Shown: in pieces, positions 1-10,700 of the stretch
Layout: every line of letters begins with the position of its first letter
Position numbering within the stretch: position 1 is the stretch's first letter
Assembly: GCF_000372725.1 (NCBI RefSeq)
Contig: NW_005201613.1
Coordinates: forward strand, 227,165 to 291,164
Origin: Emiliania huxleyi CCMP1516
Lineage: Eukaryota > Haptophyta > Isochrysidales > Noelaerhabdaceae
Direction: 5' to 3'
Length of the DNA stretch: 64,000 nucleotides
Program-made: the position numbers and the translations under genes
The notes under the pieces: model-generated
Told to the model about the DNA's origin: nothing
Database searches by the model: none
The model's input: only the letters and a program-made list of their open reading frames with translations

Positions 1-815
1 TACGCCCACACCGTGTTGGCCAGGTTCTGAGGGGTGAAGCCAGCCAGCCTGCTGCGCACCGCCGCCTCAGCCACCGCCGCGAACAGCGAGCGCACCACCC
101 TTGCTTGCAGGCCGCACTTTGCAACGCCGTGAGACACGTTAGCCAGCTCGCGTGCTCGGCACGAAGAAACCAGGTCGAGCGTGCGCTGCACCAGCTGCTC
201 AAGCCGCTCCTCGTGCCGCCGCTCGATGCGCTGCTTGCCCAGTTTGTTCCACAGGTTCGCAGCGTGGATGTGGTTCAAGCTCGTGCTGTGGGCAGCAAAG
301 AGCGCGAGCAGTGCGTCAGCGCTGCCAGCCTGGGAGATGGATGCGGTCAATTTGAGAGGGTCGACCTGGCCACTACCGTCAGCACAGCGGCTAGACGAGG
401 GTCGCTCATTGCGCATTAGTGCGTCGTGGCTCTGCCGCTCGTCATTGAGGATCGGCAGACCCATCCGGCGATTGCTGTGCTGATGAGGCTGCCACTGGTG
501 CTGGTACTGGTCGCGCCGGCCATGGTCGAGCCTGGGATCGTGGTGCCAGTCATCATGCCGATTGCAATAGTCGCGCTCGCCTCTGCACCGACAATCGTCG
601 TAGCCGCGCCGATCGTCCTGCCGCCCGTCACTATGCGGCCATTGTTCGCCTCGCCAATGCTTGTTGTGCCATCGCTCAGCGGGCCAACGCTCATCGCGCC
701 ATCTCAGCTCGCCCCGCCATTGCTGCTCGCCGCGTCTGCACACGTCGCGCCGTTGCTCTTCACGCCAGCGACGCTGCGGCTCGTCACGCCAGCGGAGCTC
801 CTCGCTTCGGAACAT
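1..815 (-). CDS. FASTK/OPR-like helical-repeat protein, N-terminal part
   Basis: An open frame starts with ATG at 815 and runs off the left edge (271 residues visible). The first ~110 residues are rich in W, R, E, D and H, with WRDE/WRGE-like units and later a Q/H-rich patch. From about residue 160 helical-repeat text appears: HIHAANLWNKLG, then ARELANVSHGVAKCGL, then LFAAVAEAA and FTPQNLANTVWA at the edge. Motifs of the form xPQxLANTxWA are typical of FASTK/RAP and octotricopeptide-like organelle RNA-binding proteins, which are abundant in algae and often labelled TBC2-like. I infer a role in plastid or mitochondrial RNA metabolism. The RAP domain would lie outside the window, and no targeting peptide is obvious. 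The plus-strand hydrophobic frame at 426-860 is its shadow. Confidence 0.65.
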   Translation of the reverse strand, partial: MFRSEELRWRDEPQRRWREEQRRDVCRRGEQQWRGELRWRDERWPAERWHNKHWRGEQWPHSDGRQDDRRGYDDCRCRGERDYCNRHDDWHHDPRLDHGRRDQYQHQWQPHQHSNRRMGLPILNDERQSHDALMRNERPSSSRCADGSGQVDPLKLTASISQAGSADALLALFAAHSTSLNHIHAANLWNKLGKQRIERRHEERLEQLVQRTLDLVSSCRARELANVSHGVAKCGLQARVVRSLFAAVAEAAVRSRLAGFTPQNLANTVWA

Positions 816-849
816 GCGCGGGAGGTCTTGTCCGAACGTAAAAGGAAAG

Positions 850-936
850 GAAGAATTTAAACAAGACAACTCTCTCTCACAGCACACAGGCTCGACACAG
901 GTGCGAACTGGCGCGTGCTAGTACTATCACCGGCAC
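850..936. repeat. Dispersed short repeat, copy 1
   Basis: The stretch with CTCTCTCACAGCA, CAGGCTCGACACAGGTGCG and CTATCAC recurs almost unchanged at 23684-23770. It lies just upstream of the FASTK-like gene and is followed by an A-rich run. It is one of two visible copies of a dispersed element of unknown origin. Confidence 0.6.
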
Positions 937-1089
937 ACCACCGGAGCCGAAAAAGAAAAAGGCGGCGAAACGATTGGACCATGTGTGAAAGGACAGAAAA
1001 CGTTCGGATCGCTCCTCATCGCAAACCCTGTCAAGGATGATTTCCCCCTCGAAAATGCTGCGAAATGAGGCGTAAAATCAAGGGCCCGG

Positions 1090-1235
1090 AGGGTCTGACC
1101 ACGAGTCTCTGGGGGGGTCCTCGGCCACGACCCCCCCCCTAGCATGTGGTGAAGGTGCTGGGGGGGGCGGGACCCCCCCCCTAGCATGTGGTGAAGCCTC
1201 TGGGGGGGTCGGACCCCTCCCCTAGCATGTGGTGT
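1090..1235. repeat. Tandem G-tract/C-tract repeat
   Basis: About three imperfect units of 45-48 bp each contain a G7-8 run, a C7-8 run and the core CCTAGCATGTGGTGAAG. G and C runs within one unit can pair as a hairpin. The last unit overlaps the 3' end of the small minus-strand reading frame. Homopolymers of this kind are prone to sequencing error. Confidence 0.8.
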
Positions 1236-1768
1236 GAGCAGAAGCACGCCCCCCTCCCTGGAAGCGATGTGCGCCTGCTCTCGGGCTCAGAAGGGCTGGC
1301 GCCGCGCCCGCCCCGAGTCACCATCTCGACGCAAGGGGGGAGAGTCTGCGGGTCATTTGGAAGCGCAACCACTGACACGAGCTTGTACCCCCGCTTGGCC
1401 ATCTCTGACGCAATCTCCTTCGTGTGCACCGCGTAGACGACGTCATTCGGGCCCTGAAAAAATTTCGTGCGGTCCCATGGCGGCCGTTCTTGAATGATCG
1501 GGCGCTTGTTGGCGCCGCCGCCCGTGTCCACCTCGACCATCAGACCGGCGCACTCCATATGCTGACTCCACGCAATTCGCGCGTTCTCGGCCTTGAAGTC
1601 CTCGATACGTTCGGGAATGAAAGTCGCAGTCATCACGCCGAACCGCTGCAGCAGTGCCACGATGCCCGCATCCTCGCCGAGCGGCGCCATGCTCTCCGGC
1701 ACCTCACTCTGAATCTGAGCGTCGCGAGCAAACCTCGCGTCGGTCGGCGTGGCAGGCTCCTCCTCCAT
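1181..1768 (-). CDS. Hypothetical protein
   Basis: A 195-residue frame from the ATG at 1768. The middle has normal protein composition (FGVMTATFIPERIEDFKAEN, then IASEMAKRGYKLVSVVALP), unlike the low-complexity shadow frames around it. I recognise no family. The last ~25 residues come from the G/C-tract tandem repeat, so the true 3' end may lie earlier, near 1290, or be shifted by homopolymer errors. An in-frame extension upstream to 1990 is proline- and arginine-rich and looks non-coding. It may be an exon of a larger minus-strand gene. Confidence 0.4.
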   Translation of the reverse strand: MEEEPATPTDARFARDAQIQSEVPESMAPLGEDAGIVALLQRFGVMTATFIPERIEDFKAENARIAWSQHMECAGLMVEVDTGGGANKRPIIQERPPWDRTKFFQGPNDVVYAVHTKEIASEMAKRGYKLVSVVALPNDPQTLPPCVEMVTRGGRGASPSEPESRRTSLPGRGACFCSHHMLGEGSDPPRGFTTC

Positions 1769-2759
1769 CGGTATGCGCCTCCCGTGATGCCGCCGTTTCC
1801 TCACTGGTGGTGACTGAGACGCGGGCGGGCTCCCGCCCTCGCCTCCCGGTCGCTGACGGCGGACCGCGGCCCCCCCACCAAAGCCTGATTGCAGCAACTG
1901 AGCTGCATCGACCCGCTCGGGTGAGGGGAGCAGCCCCGCGCCGCTCCCCCGGCCGCCGGTGGCCCTCCCCTGCCTCCTCTCCCCCCGCATGCCCTCGTAT
2001 AACCGTACGCCAGACGGACGGACCGTACTTCCCCAGCCGGTGGTTCTGGCACGGGCCTGTTGGTTGTAGTACTATCTATTAGTAAACCCGGCGGTTTAGG
2101 TGTGTTTCTTGTTTTGCGTCGGGTTTCTTTTTTCGCCTCTAACGTTTGGAAGGAATAACAGGAATATTTTTTTCGCGTCAAATCCGCCATGGCCCATGTG
2201 GCGCCCGCCGACGCTCCGTTTGCGTTTTGGTGGCGTCCGCGGCGAGCCACGCCAGCAGGCGGCCGCGGCCACGCACGCGTCTGACCGCGCAAAGGTCCGC
2301 ACGGCGAAGTTGAGGAGACTCTCTTGCACGCCTCGCAGCCGCCCGTCACAGCAAGGCCGACGCCACCTCCGCCATCTGACGCGATGTCCCAAAACGTCAG
2401 ATCTGGCTCACCCAGGGCTGGACCTAGTCTCACGTCGGCCGGGGCACCACCCACTACGCACTAGCTGCATGATCACCTGAATAAGTAAGTCCGAGAACAA
2501 GTAACACCTGAATAAGTACGTACTCGTAACGTCCAAAACAAGGCCGCGACTGCCGTCCCCCGGGCCCCTACCCCGGCACCGCCGGGCTCGCCCGCCGGGC
2601 ACGGGGAAGTTGCGAAGGGCAAGTGGAGTGCGGGAGGTACGACTGGGCCGGCGAGCGGGGGCGCGTGGCGCCCTTCATAGAACCTGTCCTTTTAGCTAGG
2701 ACAAAACTCTTTTTAAAAGGACACATGGGGCTATCCGACTGGCGCGCCGACTCACATAG
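1769..2759. other. Intergenic, no supported gene
   Basis: Reading frames here are short or arginine/proline-rich on both strands and show no family motif. AATAAGTA-type AT-rich patches occur near 2480-2520. Nothing else was identified. Confidence 0.5.
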
Positions 2760-4721
2760 TCACGGGTCGGATGATCTAGAAACACAGTCCAGAAGCGCAT
2801 GCAGCCGGGAGCGGACCTCGACGAATGAGAGCGTGCCCTTGACGAGAACAAGATCGACTTCGGCCATCGAGGCCAGCCGGGAGGAGTTCGCGAGCGACTC
2901 GCCCGACAAGATGCAGATGCGCCCGCGGTAGCCGCGCTGACGTAGCTGCACAGCGATCTCCGAGCCGCGGAACGTCTGCATGGGGCTTAAGTGCAAGTTT
3001 TCGTCCAAGATGATCAGGGCGACGTCTACGTCGCCGTCCGTCGCGACTGCAAGCAGCCGGTCGACGCTGGCCGCCCCATCCTCACCCAGAACCGCCGAGT
3101 CGGGATGGACGTCGAGGGCCTCCAGCACTGCGGCCAAATAGGCGCGCATGAAGGCGTCGTCGTCCAAGGCGAGGCAGCGGTGAGACGAGAGCGCGGCTGC
3201 TGCCGCGGATGCGGAGTCATCCGTCGAACGAGGAGGGCTCACGCCGGAGTCCGCACGAGGCGCCTGCGCACCTTCTAACACCGCTGCCTCTGCCTTGCAC
3301 AAGGACGCAGGGACCACCATGTGTAGCCGAGTATGGTTGCGCGCCTCCGCGTCCGTGAAGGAGGAGAGTCGGGCGCTGCCGCCGACCGCATTGCACGCGC
3401 GCAAGATCGTGTCCAGCCCCAGGCCATCAGACAAGAGCCGTCTCTGCCCATTGCTCCCGTCCGTCGCGACCCGCTTGGAGCCGCGGCCCATCAGGGACGT
3501 GCACTCGTCCGGAGAGAGGCAGCACGTGCCCGGGCGGTCGAGCGAGTCCACGTACACGTGGAGCATGCGCGGCGCGGTGGCGGCGTTGGCGGCCGCCGAG
3601 GAGGCGGCGGGCGCATAGGGGCTGTCATCGAGTAGGTAGAGGCGGATGCGCGTAGGCTCGGACGGCTCGCTGTACTTGGCGATATTCGAGAAGGCCTCCT
3701 CCAAGCAGAGCATCAGAATGGACGGGTCGATCAGCAGCTCGGCGGGGCAGCTCGGGCTACGCGTGAGCTCAATGGCGCGGACCGCGGTGCCCTCCCGGGT
3801 CGGCCTGCCCGCGACGCGCGTGATGAGCTCGTCGAGGCTCGTCGGCACCGCCGCACTCACGTACAAACCGCTCTGCAGCTGCACGAAGAGCTCGCGCAGG
3901 TGGCACCACTCGGAGCACTGGTAGAGGATCGACGAGACCGTACGCAGCTGCGCCAGGATCTCGTCGGACTGGGCCGCAAACGGTGGCGCTTCGCCGGTGC
4001 GTTTTCGCAGCGTGTCTTCTAGCGTGTCTTCTATGCGCTTGGTGATGAAGGTGGCGGCACAGGCCTTGTTCTTGATGACGTGGTTGAGGCGCGAGTCGCC
4101 CACGCGCTCGGCCTCCGCGCGCTGGCGGAAGTGGAAGGAGTTGCGGCACTGACGCTCGAGCGCGGAGCCGAGGGTGATGGAGGCCGTCATGGTGATCAAG
4201 AGGCAGGTGAACTCTTGGACCTCCGAGGGCGTCGTGAAGGAGGGCATCAGGACGTTGACGCTGAGAGTGATCGCGTGGATGGCGTGCAGCCGCGCCGGCG
4301 TGAGGTAGATGGTGTGCAGCCATAGGAAAAACTCGGAGAAGAGCAGCCAGTAGTAGGAGCCGAGGGAGGGAATCGCCAGGAGGTGCTCTCGATACAACGA
4401 GGCGACGACGTTCGCGATTGATGGCGTGGTCGCGGCCACCCAGAAGGCGAAGTTGGCGCCGAGTTGGTGCGCCCGGTCGCGGTCCGCCATGAGCGATAGG
4501 TGGCGCCAGAAGATGCCGAGGGAAGCGGTGGAGCAGAGCGGGACGAGCATAAGCCAGACGGCTACGGGGCAACAGGCGATGACAAACACGGAGGAGACCG
4601 CCACTTGGCAGTGAATGGATTGCGCCAGTGCGTAGGACTCGTGGAAGGCGTACGCCCGGAACTCTACCCCCTCCTCGCCGCCAGTGTCGAAGAAATGCAG
4701 CAGCAGGCGCTCATATGACAT
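2760..4721 (-). CDS. Membrane-bound hybrid histidine kinase
   Basis: A single-exon gene of 653 residues. The N-terminal ~190 residues hold four or five hydrophobic helices (VFVIACCPVAVWLMLVPL; ANFAFWVAATTPSIANVV; YWLLFSEFFLWLHTIYL). A dimerisation/phospho-acceptor helix with LNHVIKNK follows near residue 215. An HATPase-type region has an N-box-like LEEAFSNIAKYS and a G-box-like GLGLDTILRA. The C-terminal receiver domain (about 515-650) has the acidic LDDD, the phospho-acceptor Asp in LIILDEN (about residue 573), Ser in LSGES and Lys in VLVKG. It should autophosphorylate on His and pass the phosphate to its own receiver; ligand and output are unknown. Two-component kinases are known in algae and other protists. 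The start is the first ATG, and the upstream region holds a long CT/GT microsatellite. Confidence 0.85.
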   Translation of the reverse strand: MSYERLLLHFFDTGGEEGVEFRAYAFHESYALAQSIHCQVAVSSVFVIACCPVAVWLMLVPLCSTASLGIFWRHLSLMADRDRAHQLGANFAFWVAATTPSIANVVASLYREHLLAIPSLGSYYWLLFSEFFLWLHTIYLTPARLHAIHAITLSVNVLMPSFTTPSEVQEFTCLLITMTASITLGSALERQCRNSFHFRQRAEAERVGDSRLNHVIKNKACAATFITKRIEDTLEDTLRKRTGEAPPFAAQSDEILAQLRTVSSILYQCSEWCHLRELFVQLQSGLYVSAAVPTSLDELITRVAGRPTREGTAVRAIELTRSPSCPAELLIDPSILMLCLEEAFSNIAKYSEPSEPTRIRLYLLDDSPYAPAASSAAANAATAPRMLHVYVDSLDRPGTCCLSPDECTSLMGRGSKRVATDGSNGQRRLLSDGLGLDTILRACNAVGGSARLSSFTDAEARNHTRLHMVVPASLCKAEAAVLEGAQAPRADSGVSPPRSTDDSASAAAAALSSHRCLALDDDAFMRAYLAAVLEALDVHPDSAVLGEDGAASVDRLLAVATDGDVDVALIILDENLHLSPMQTFRGSEIAVQLRQRGYRGRICILSGESLANSSRLASMAEVDLVLVKGTLSFVEVRSRLHALLDCVSRSSDP

Positions 4722-4798
4722 GACTGTTTATCTGGTAGTTTCCTTGATCTGTCGGGGATAATCACGGTTTATCTCTCATGAGGTTGGATATCAGCGTT

Positions 4799-4801
<3 letters not shown>

Positions 4802-4871
<70 letters not shown>
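4802..4871. repeat. Compound microsatellite (CT)n(GT)n
   Basis: About 21 CT units are followed by about 13 GT units, 80 bp upstream of the histidine kinase start. A compound array of the complementary type lies at 23524-23634. Confidence 0.95.
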
Positions 4872-4875
<4 letters not shown>

Positions 4876-5202
4876 AATAGATAGCTCCGCCGTTCATGGA
4901 GGCAACCGATGCGAACCAAAAACTTGCGAGTCGACTGGTGTGTGTCGTCGTGGTTTCGAGAGAGAGAGATTTTTAGCAATACCAAACAACTCTAACACTC
5001 ACACGTAATTTGGGGCCTGGAGCCCTTATCAAGAATGAATACTTCCTAACGTAACATAACATCGGACGCTTCACCCTCAAGGCGTCGACCGCGCTCAACC
5101 ACGTCGCCCGTGGCTGCGAGCCCTCGGTCACACGAGAGCCGCTCGAGGACGCACCACACAAGGGGCTGGGTGCGTGTCTAGAAGGCCACTGTGTCTAGAA
5201 GG

Positions 5203-5379
5203 CTGTGGTCGTCCCCTTGCCGACACATAGAGCCGTAGCGACGACGCGCTGGCCAGCAAAGGCCTCGACCTTCGTCTTCTTGGGCAGCAGCTAGTCGAAG
5301 CTAGGTCTGCCGTCGCGGGCCGTGGCCCAGCTTGCCATCGTCACCATAGCCCCAGCTCCAGACACCGCCATCGGCTGTG
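5203..5379 (-). pseudogene. RCC1-repeat relic
   Basis: On the minus strand one frame reads DGGVWSWGYGDDGKLGHG, a textbook RCC1 repeat start, then hits a stop. A neighbouring frame continues with LLPKKTKVEAFAGQRVVATA, the matching second half of such a repeat. One frameshift and in-frame stops within about 180 bases indicate a dead fragment of an RCC1-like beta-propeller gene. No further blades were found nearby. Confidence 0.6.
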
Positions 5380-5592
5380 GAGGGTGAGACTGTGCGAGCA
5401 TCCAGCCGACACAGCGTGACCCGTGAGCGACGACACTCGACACAGGCAGCCCCGTGGCAGCAACAAGACGAGAAAAAGAAATCGCGTACCCTCTACAAGG
5501 GCGGCGAGGGCGGAGGCGGCGAGGGCGGAGGCGGCGAGAGTCGCCAGCGAGAGCGCGCGGCGTGGATCAGCAGCGAGTTGCCTTCATCCGCC

Positions 5593-7364
5593 ATGGCCTG
5601 CCCGTGCCTCTCGTACCCGCGCACGCTGCGCGGCGTGCTGTCGCCCTCCGACCGGCGCCACCTGAGCCGCCTCTACCTCGAGCGCGTCCGCCCGACCGGC
5701 TCGCCGCTCATCTACTACCATCTTCTGACCCACCTCGCGAGGCACAAGGATGCGCGCGCCTGGGCCATCCTCGAGCGCGTCCGCCGGGTGGTTCGGCGCA
5801 GGTTTGGTGCCTCGTTCGTCGTGGTCAACGACTTCTTCTCGTACCGCGCCCGCGGCGTCGCCCTCTTCCAGGGGTGGCACCAGGACGGCGAGTTCTGGCT
5901 GACTGCCGACGGTTCGTCGGCGGCATGCTCCGGCCTGAACCTCTGGATCCTGCTCGACCACCGAGGGATGAACCGCTCCCTTCCCTAGAAGCGGAAGACG
6001 TATTCTGGTAGTCCGACTAGCGCTCGAGAGGACACGCATTCGACCGTACATTCGGCCGTACTCGGCCGTACTCGCACCCCTCGTCTTCACGCGATGCTCT
6101 GAACACGCTGCACAAGACCGCACCCCTCATTTCGGCGTCTGCCCCACCATGTAGGCTCCTTTGACGTCCTCGACTCAACCACCGCCCGCCCTCTCTACTC
6201 GACGCTCTACGCGGCGGCGCGAAGGGGAAGCAACCTCCGGCGCGTCAACCGCTCCGCAGCCGCCGGCATCGCCGCCGCCGCCGCCGCCGGCGACGGCGTT
6301 CTCAACAGCGTCGAGTCGCTCTTTGGCTCCTCCGCCCCGGAGACAAACAAGCGCCTCCTCCGGCCGGCCGTCTTTGAGCGGCTCTCGCGCGTCTCCGGCA
6401 CCGGGCGGCGGCCGTGGGTCAACGTGCCGCTCGAACCGGGCGACGCGCTCGTGCTGCGCCAGGCGCGCCGGACCCTCTCCAGCCGCTCCGACCCTCTCCA
6501 GCCGCTCCAGCCGCTCCAGAGGACGCCGCGCGCCTCTCCCCACCGTGCGCCTCTCCCCTCCGCACACGCCGTTGGTGCACACCTCGCGTGGCGCCAGCAC
6601 CTCCTCCCCCAGGCCACCGCCGCGTCGCGCGAGCGGAGCCGCGACTCGAACTCGGATCTCCCCATATCTCCCCGTATCTCCCCAGATCTCGCAGCCGCGA
6701 CTCAAACTCGACCTTGCAGCGCGAGCATCAGAGCGCACCCACCACGCTGCTGCTCGCTTTGCACCTCATCTGACTCACGGCGCTACGCCCTCCTGGCGTC
6801 CGTACCTGAGTCTCGCCTGTATCTCGGCCACGTCTCACCCTGCCCCCGCGGAAGGTGGAGCTGCACCGGACAGACGTCGAGGAGCCACCACCGGGCGACT
6901 GGAGGCTGGCAATCGGCTTCAAGGTGACGAGTCCCCTACCCCCACGGTACCCGAACCCAGCCACACGCCGGGTCGGCGAGATCTCGGCTATACCTCGGCG
7001 GTGCCTCGGCCTCCTCTCGGCCACATGTCGGCGATCGGCCTGCAAGGTGATGCGCCGCCGCGCCATCCGCCGCCGGCACGACCAGTCCTCGCCCTTTGGG
7101 CACGACCTGTCCGTCATCGACGCTATCACTCCGGAGCTGCTGCCCCGCTTCCGCGTCGGCGGCCCGCTCCCGCTGGTGTACAACCGGAGCTACGTCGACG
7201 CGTACGACGCGGCCAGGGTACGCGACCTCTCCCTGCTCGTCCTGCTGGGCAGCGCCGCCGGCCGAGCGCCGCTGCTCTTCATCTTGCCGCTGTTTGCCGC
7301 CGTCCTTTGCTGGGCGGTGCTCCGCGAGCGGAGGGCGAGGGGCCCGCAGGGGCTGTCGGGGTAG
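5593..7364 (+). CDS. Phytanoyl-CoA dioxygenase-like 2OG-Fe(II) oxygenase
   Basis: Four exons join in frame: 5593-5974, 6155-6462, 6855-6923 and 7047-7364 (358 residues). The family is 2-oxoglutarate, Fe(II)-dependent oxygenases. Exon 1 carries the metal motif HQD in FQGWHQDGEFW and the strand LNLWILLDHRGMN. Exons 2-3 give PLEPGDALVLRQ and a candidate distal His/Arg in VELHRTDVEE. A hydrophobic C-terminal stretch (LLFILPLFAAVLCWAVL) suggests a tail anchor. The first two introns use GC donors, the third GT. Intron 1 is an introner element. The start is the ATG at 5593; an in-frame extension to 5377 is glycine/arginine-rich and probably untranslated. The substrate is unknown. Confidence 0.75.
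5975..6154 (+). mobile_element. Introner element, intron 1 of the PhyH-like gene
   Basis: A 180-bp intron whose body (TAGAAGCGGAAGACG, then GCTCGAGAGGACACG, then TCTTCACGCGATGCTC) matches three introns of the lipase gene at 39.6-40.8 kb. It begins with GCTCCCTT and the downstream exon begins GCTCCTTT, an imperfect direct repeat at the insertion point. The donor GC lies in the upstream repeat copy and the acceptor TAG in the element. Splicing restores an open frame. Confidence 0.8.
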
Positions 7365-7782
7365 AGGGCATTGCCCCTTTTATTAGTAATTTAGAATTAT
7401 TAAAGGAGAAACAGAACAAGATTTTAACGTGTTCCTTTGCTTTACCCAGCTCCCAGTCCCAGCTCCCAGGTCCCACAAGCCACATCTCCTAGTAGAGGTG
7501 TCCGTTTTCATTTACTTATGTAGAACAAGATTTTTCACAATCGTGAGCCGACAGCTCCGTCATGGCCTGAGATGTCTGGGCTGTGCGTCAATTCAAAAAA
7601 AGAGCGCCACATCCGCCCGCTCGAGAGCTTGCGAGAGGCTCTACCGTTCACTACCGAACAGATATACTCGTACACGCACACCGACCATACCCAAGGCCAA
7701 TATGGCGCGCATATCCGCTCATGACGAAGTTGCATTCTTGCATGTAATGACCCGACCGGCTGCATGCACCTTCGTCCGCAGC
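7365..7782. other. Convergent intergenic region
   Basis: This region separates the 3' ends of the PhyH-like gene (plus) and the EF-hand gene (minus). An AT-rich stretch with ATTAGTAATTTAGAATTATT follows the PhyH stop. No gene was recognised. Confidence 0.5.
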
Positions 7783-10700
7783 TCACCACAGCTCCCAGTG
7801 AGCGGGCAGCGAGCCGTCGGACACGTTCTCGAACTTCGGAGCAAACGCCTTCTCCGTGGAGACCCAAACCGGGTCGGCGACCCCCGCCGCAAATTCGCGG
7901 TCGCAAAAGCGGCGGAGAGTGAGGCCGCTCTTACTCTCGCCGACGCGCTGGCGCTGCTTGTGGATGACGCAGTCGTCACGGGTCGGGTCGCACTCCTCTG
8001 CTGCGTCCCCCGGCTTCTTGCGGCACGTCCACAGCTCGGTGCGATTGGCGAGCTCCTCGTCGTCGGGGTACTGGTCGCGGCAGCAGCACTCGCCGATGAA
8101 GGACTCCCAATCCGTGGCGTTGACGTGTTCAGTGAGGAACTCGTATTCCCGGATGCGCGCCTTGGTGATATCCTCCGCTAGCTCTTCTCCGAGGCCGTCG
8201 GCTCGGTAGTCGTCGAACAGCTTTGCGCCGAGTCCCTCGGGGGTGCTCCGCACCACGAGACCGGTGGCGGAGGCGTGGACGGCGCCGACGATGACGAGGA
8301 AGACGGCGACGAACGCGCAGAAGGCGGAGAGCATGAAGGCGGAGGCGAAGAGCGAGAGCGTCGACCTGTTGAGCGACTGGTCCACCTTCTTGCGCGTCGA
8401 GGTCAGCTCGACGAGCTGCGAGGGCGGCAACGCCCCCTCCAGCTCCTCCGCGATGGCGAGGTGCTTGGATCGGTGGCGGTAGGCGAGCACGAGCCCGACG
8501 GGGAGGCAGACGAGAGGCAGCAGATAGTTGAAGGAGACGAGGATCCAGACAATCGCCTCCTCGCCCAATCCGCCGAGGGCGTCGTAGCGGGCGAGCAGGA
8601 TCAAGATGGTCGAGACGAGGCACCCGAGCGAAGCGGCCACATTGATCGCGTTCGACGCCGGGTCAAAGTAGGGGCGCTGCCACACGGCGACGACCATCCA
8701 AGCGGCGTAGATGACAAGCATCAGGATCGCCGCAACCAGGCAATAGGGCGGCTTGGAGAGGAACGTGGCGACGATGACGAGCGCCAGCTTCTGCACGATG
8801 TTGATGGCGCGGTAGTAGCGCCACTTGTGAGAGAAGACGGAGTAGATCTTGCGCGCACGGTTGCGCGAGCGGAGGATGCGGTACTCCCACGCCACGCTCG
8901 CCTCCGCCGCCTTGACGCGCTCCACGTGGAGAAAGTCAGCGATCCGCTCGGTCGGGATCCAGCCTGACAGCCCGCGCGACAGCCCGCGCGACAGCCCGCG
9001 CGACAGCCCGCGCGACAGCCCGCGGGAGGGGCCCCGGACGGTGCCGCCCTCACCGGCGACCGCGCCGTCCTCGACGTCGGTCGCGGTGCCGCCCTCGCGA
9101 GAGAAGGTGCGGGAGAGACCTCGGTTGAGCGCCGCCGCCGAGCCTCCGATCATGCCTCGCGTGAGCGTGAGCGGGCCCGTCTGCGTTCGCGGGTTGGAGC
9201 ACGAAAGCATTCCGCACACGCTCCACTTCTTAGCCGCCTCGCGCTCGGCCACCTCCGCCAGTGCGGCGGGGTCGATGGGGACGCGCTCGAGCTCGCGCTC
9301 GTGGTGCGAGACGACGCGCGCGAACAACACGATCAACATGCCCGTGAAGCCGATGAACATCAGGATCGACGCGGGAAAGTAGAAAGGGGCGACGGAGTCG
9401 TAAAAGTCGAGCGCGCGCTCGGCGTTGAGCACGGTGCGTTCCTCACCCGGGCACGCGACGAAGCCGACGGAGTCGAAGGCAGGACACGTTGTCGAAGGCG
9501 TGTACCTGATGCTGTACCCGTCCGCCGTTGTGTTGATGCTGTACCCGTCCGCCGGGCCGTAGTTGATGAATTGACACTGCTGGCAGGCCGTCGCATTTGT
9601 CTCATCGCTGATCCCCAGCTCAAAAGGTTCCAATTGGCCATCTGCTGTCCGGATGTAGAGCGACGGCGCCCCGAAGAGGGATGGCGCTGTCGGGTACCAC
9701 TCCCCAGCGTCGCAGACCTCGTCATCGGCCACAAAGGCGGTGAAGACGAATCGCGCGATGGGCACGTAGAGGAATGACGCGCAAAACAGCAGCCCCGACA
9801 TGGCGAGCTGGTTGGTCAGTGTGGCGGCGTCCTCGAGCCGCTTGCGGCCCGTCTCAAAGAGGCAGAGGGCGAAGAAAACAAAGCAGATGGCCGAGAGCGA
9901 GAAGGCGATCACCTGCACCGCCACTGAGTAGAGCGGGTTGGCATCCTCCACGACCAGAGAACCGGGGCTGCTATTCGATCCGTCCTGCGCCGGCGGCGCC
10001 CTCCGCGTGGCGTCGATGTACCGCCCAACGCCGATCAAGAAGAACCCGGCGCCGAGGATCGCCGTGCGGATCAGGTCCATCGGCGGGCGCGGCGCGCCGT
10101 AGCGGCTCCTCGCGGCGACGGCGGCGAGCGAGCGGGCGATGGAGGCGGTGTCCTTGCGCTTGTACCGCTCGGCTGTCAGCCTCAGCTTGAACTTGGCCTT
10201 GACCAAGGTGACGCGCAGCTGAAACCATCCGGCGGCCGCACGGACGAAGAGTGCGCCGCCAACCATCACCAGGCCGATCGTGTACGCCCAGGTGAAGACC
10301 TCGGGGGAGAGGTTGGGGTTTAGGAGAAGCAGGTCCTCGATCGGCACAGAGTAGGCGAGGAGGAAGCCGACGAGGGTGGTCCCCACGCCCGCGGTGATGG
10401 CGAAGAGCCAGAGCACATCGAAGGTGCTCTTGAAGAGCAGCAGCACGAGGAAGGATATGCAGAGCGGCGTGATGCACGCGAACACAAGGTAGAACCACGA
10501 CCAGGGCAGGTCGGAGACCGTCTCGGCGAGATCCTCGAAGCCGAAAGACTCGGAAACCTCCGCAAGGCGAAGCGAGTTGAGCGTTTCCGTCCACCCGAGC
10601 ACCGAGCCCCACGCGTCGCGGGCCGGCTTCGGAACCTCCGAGCTGAAGCACTTGAAGACGGCAACGTTGAGGCCGGTAAACTGCATCTGAGAGAAGAGGA

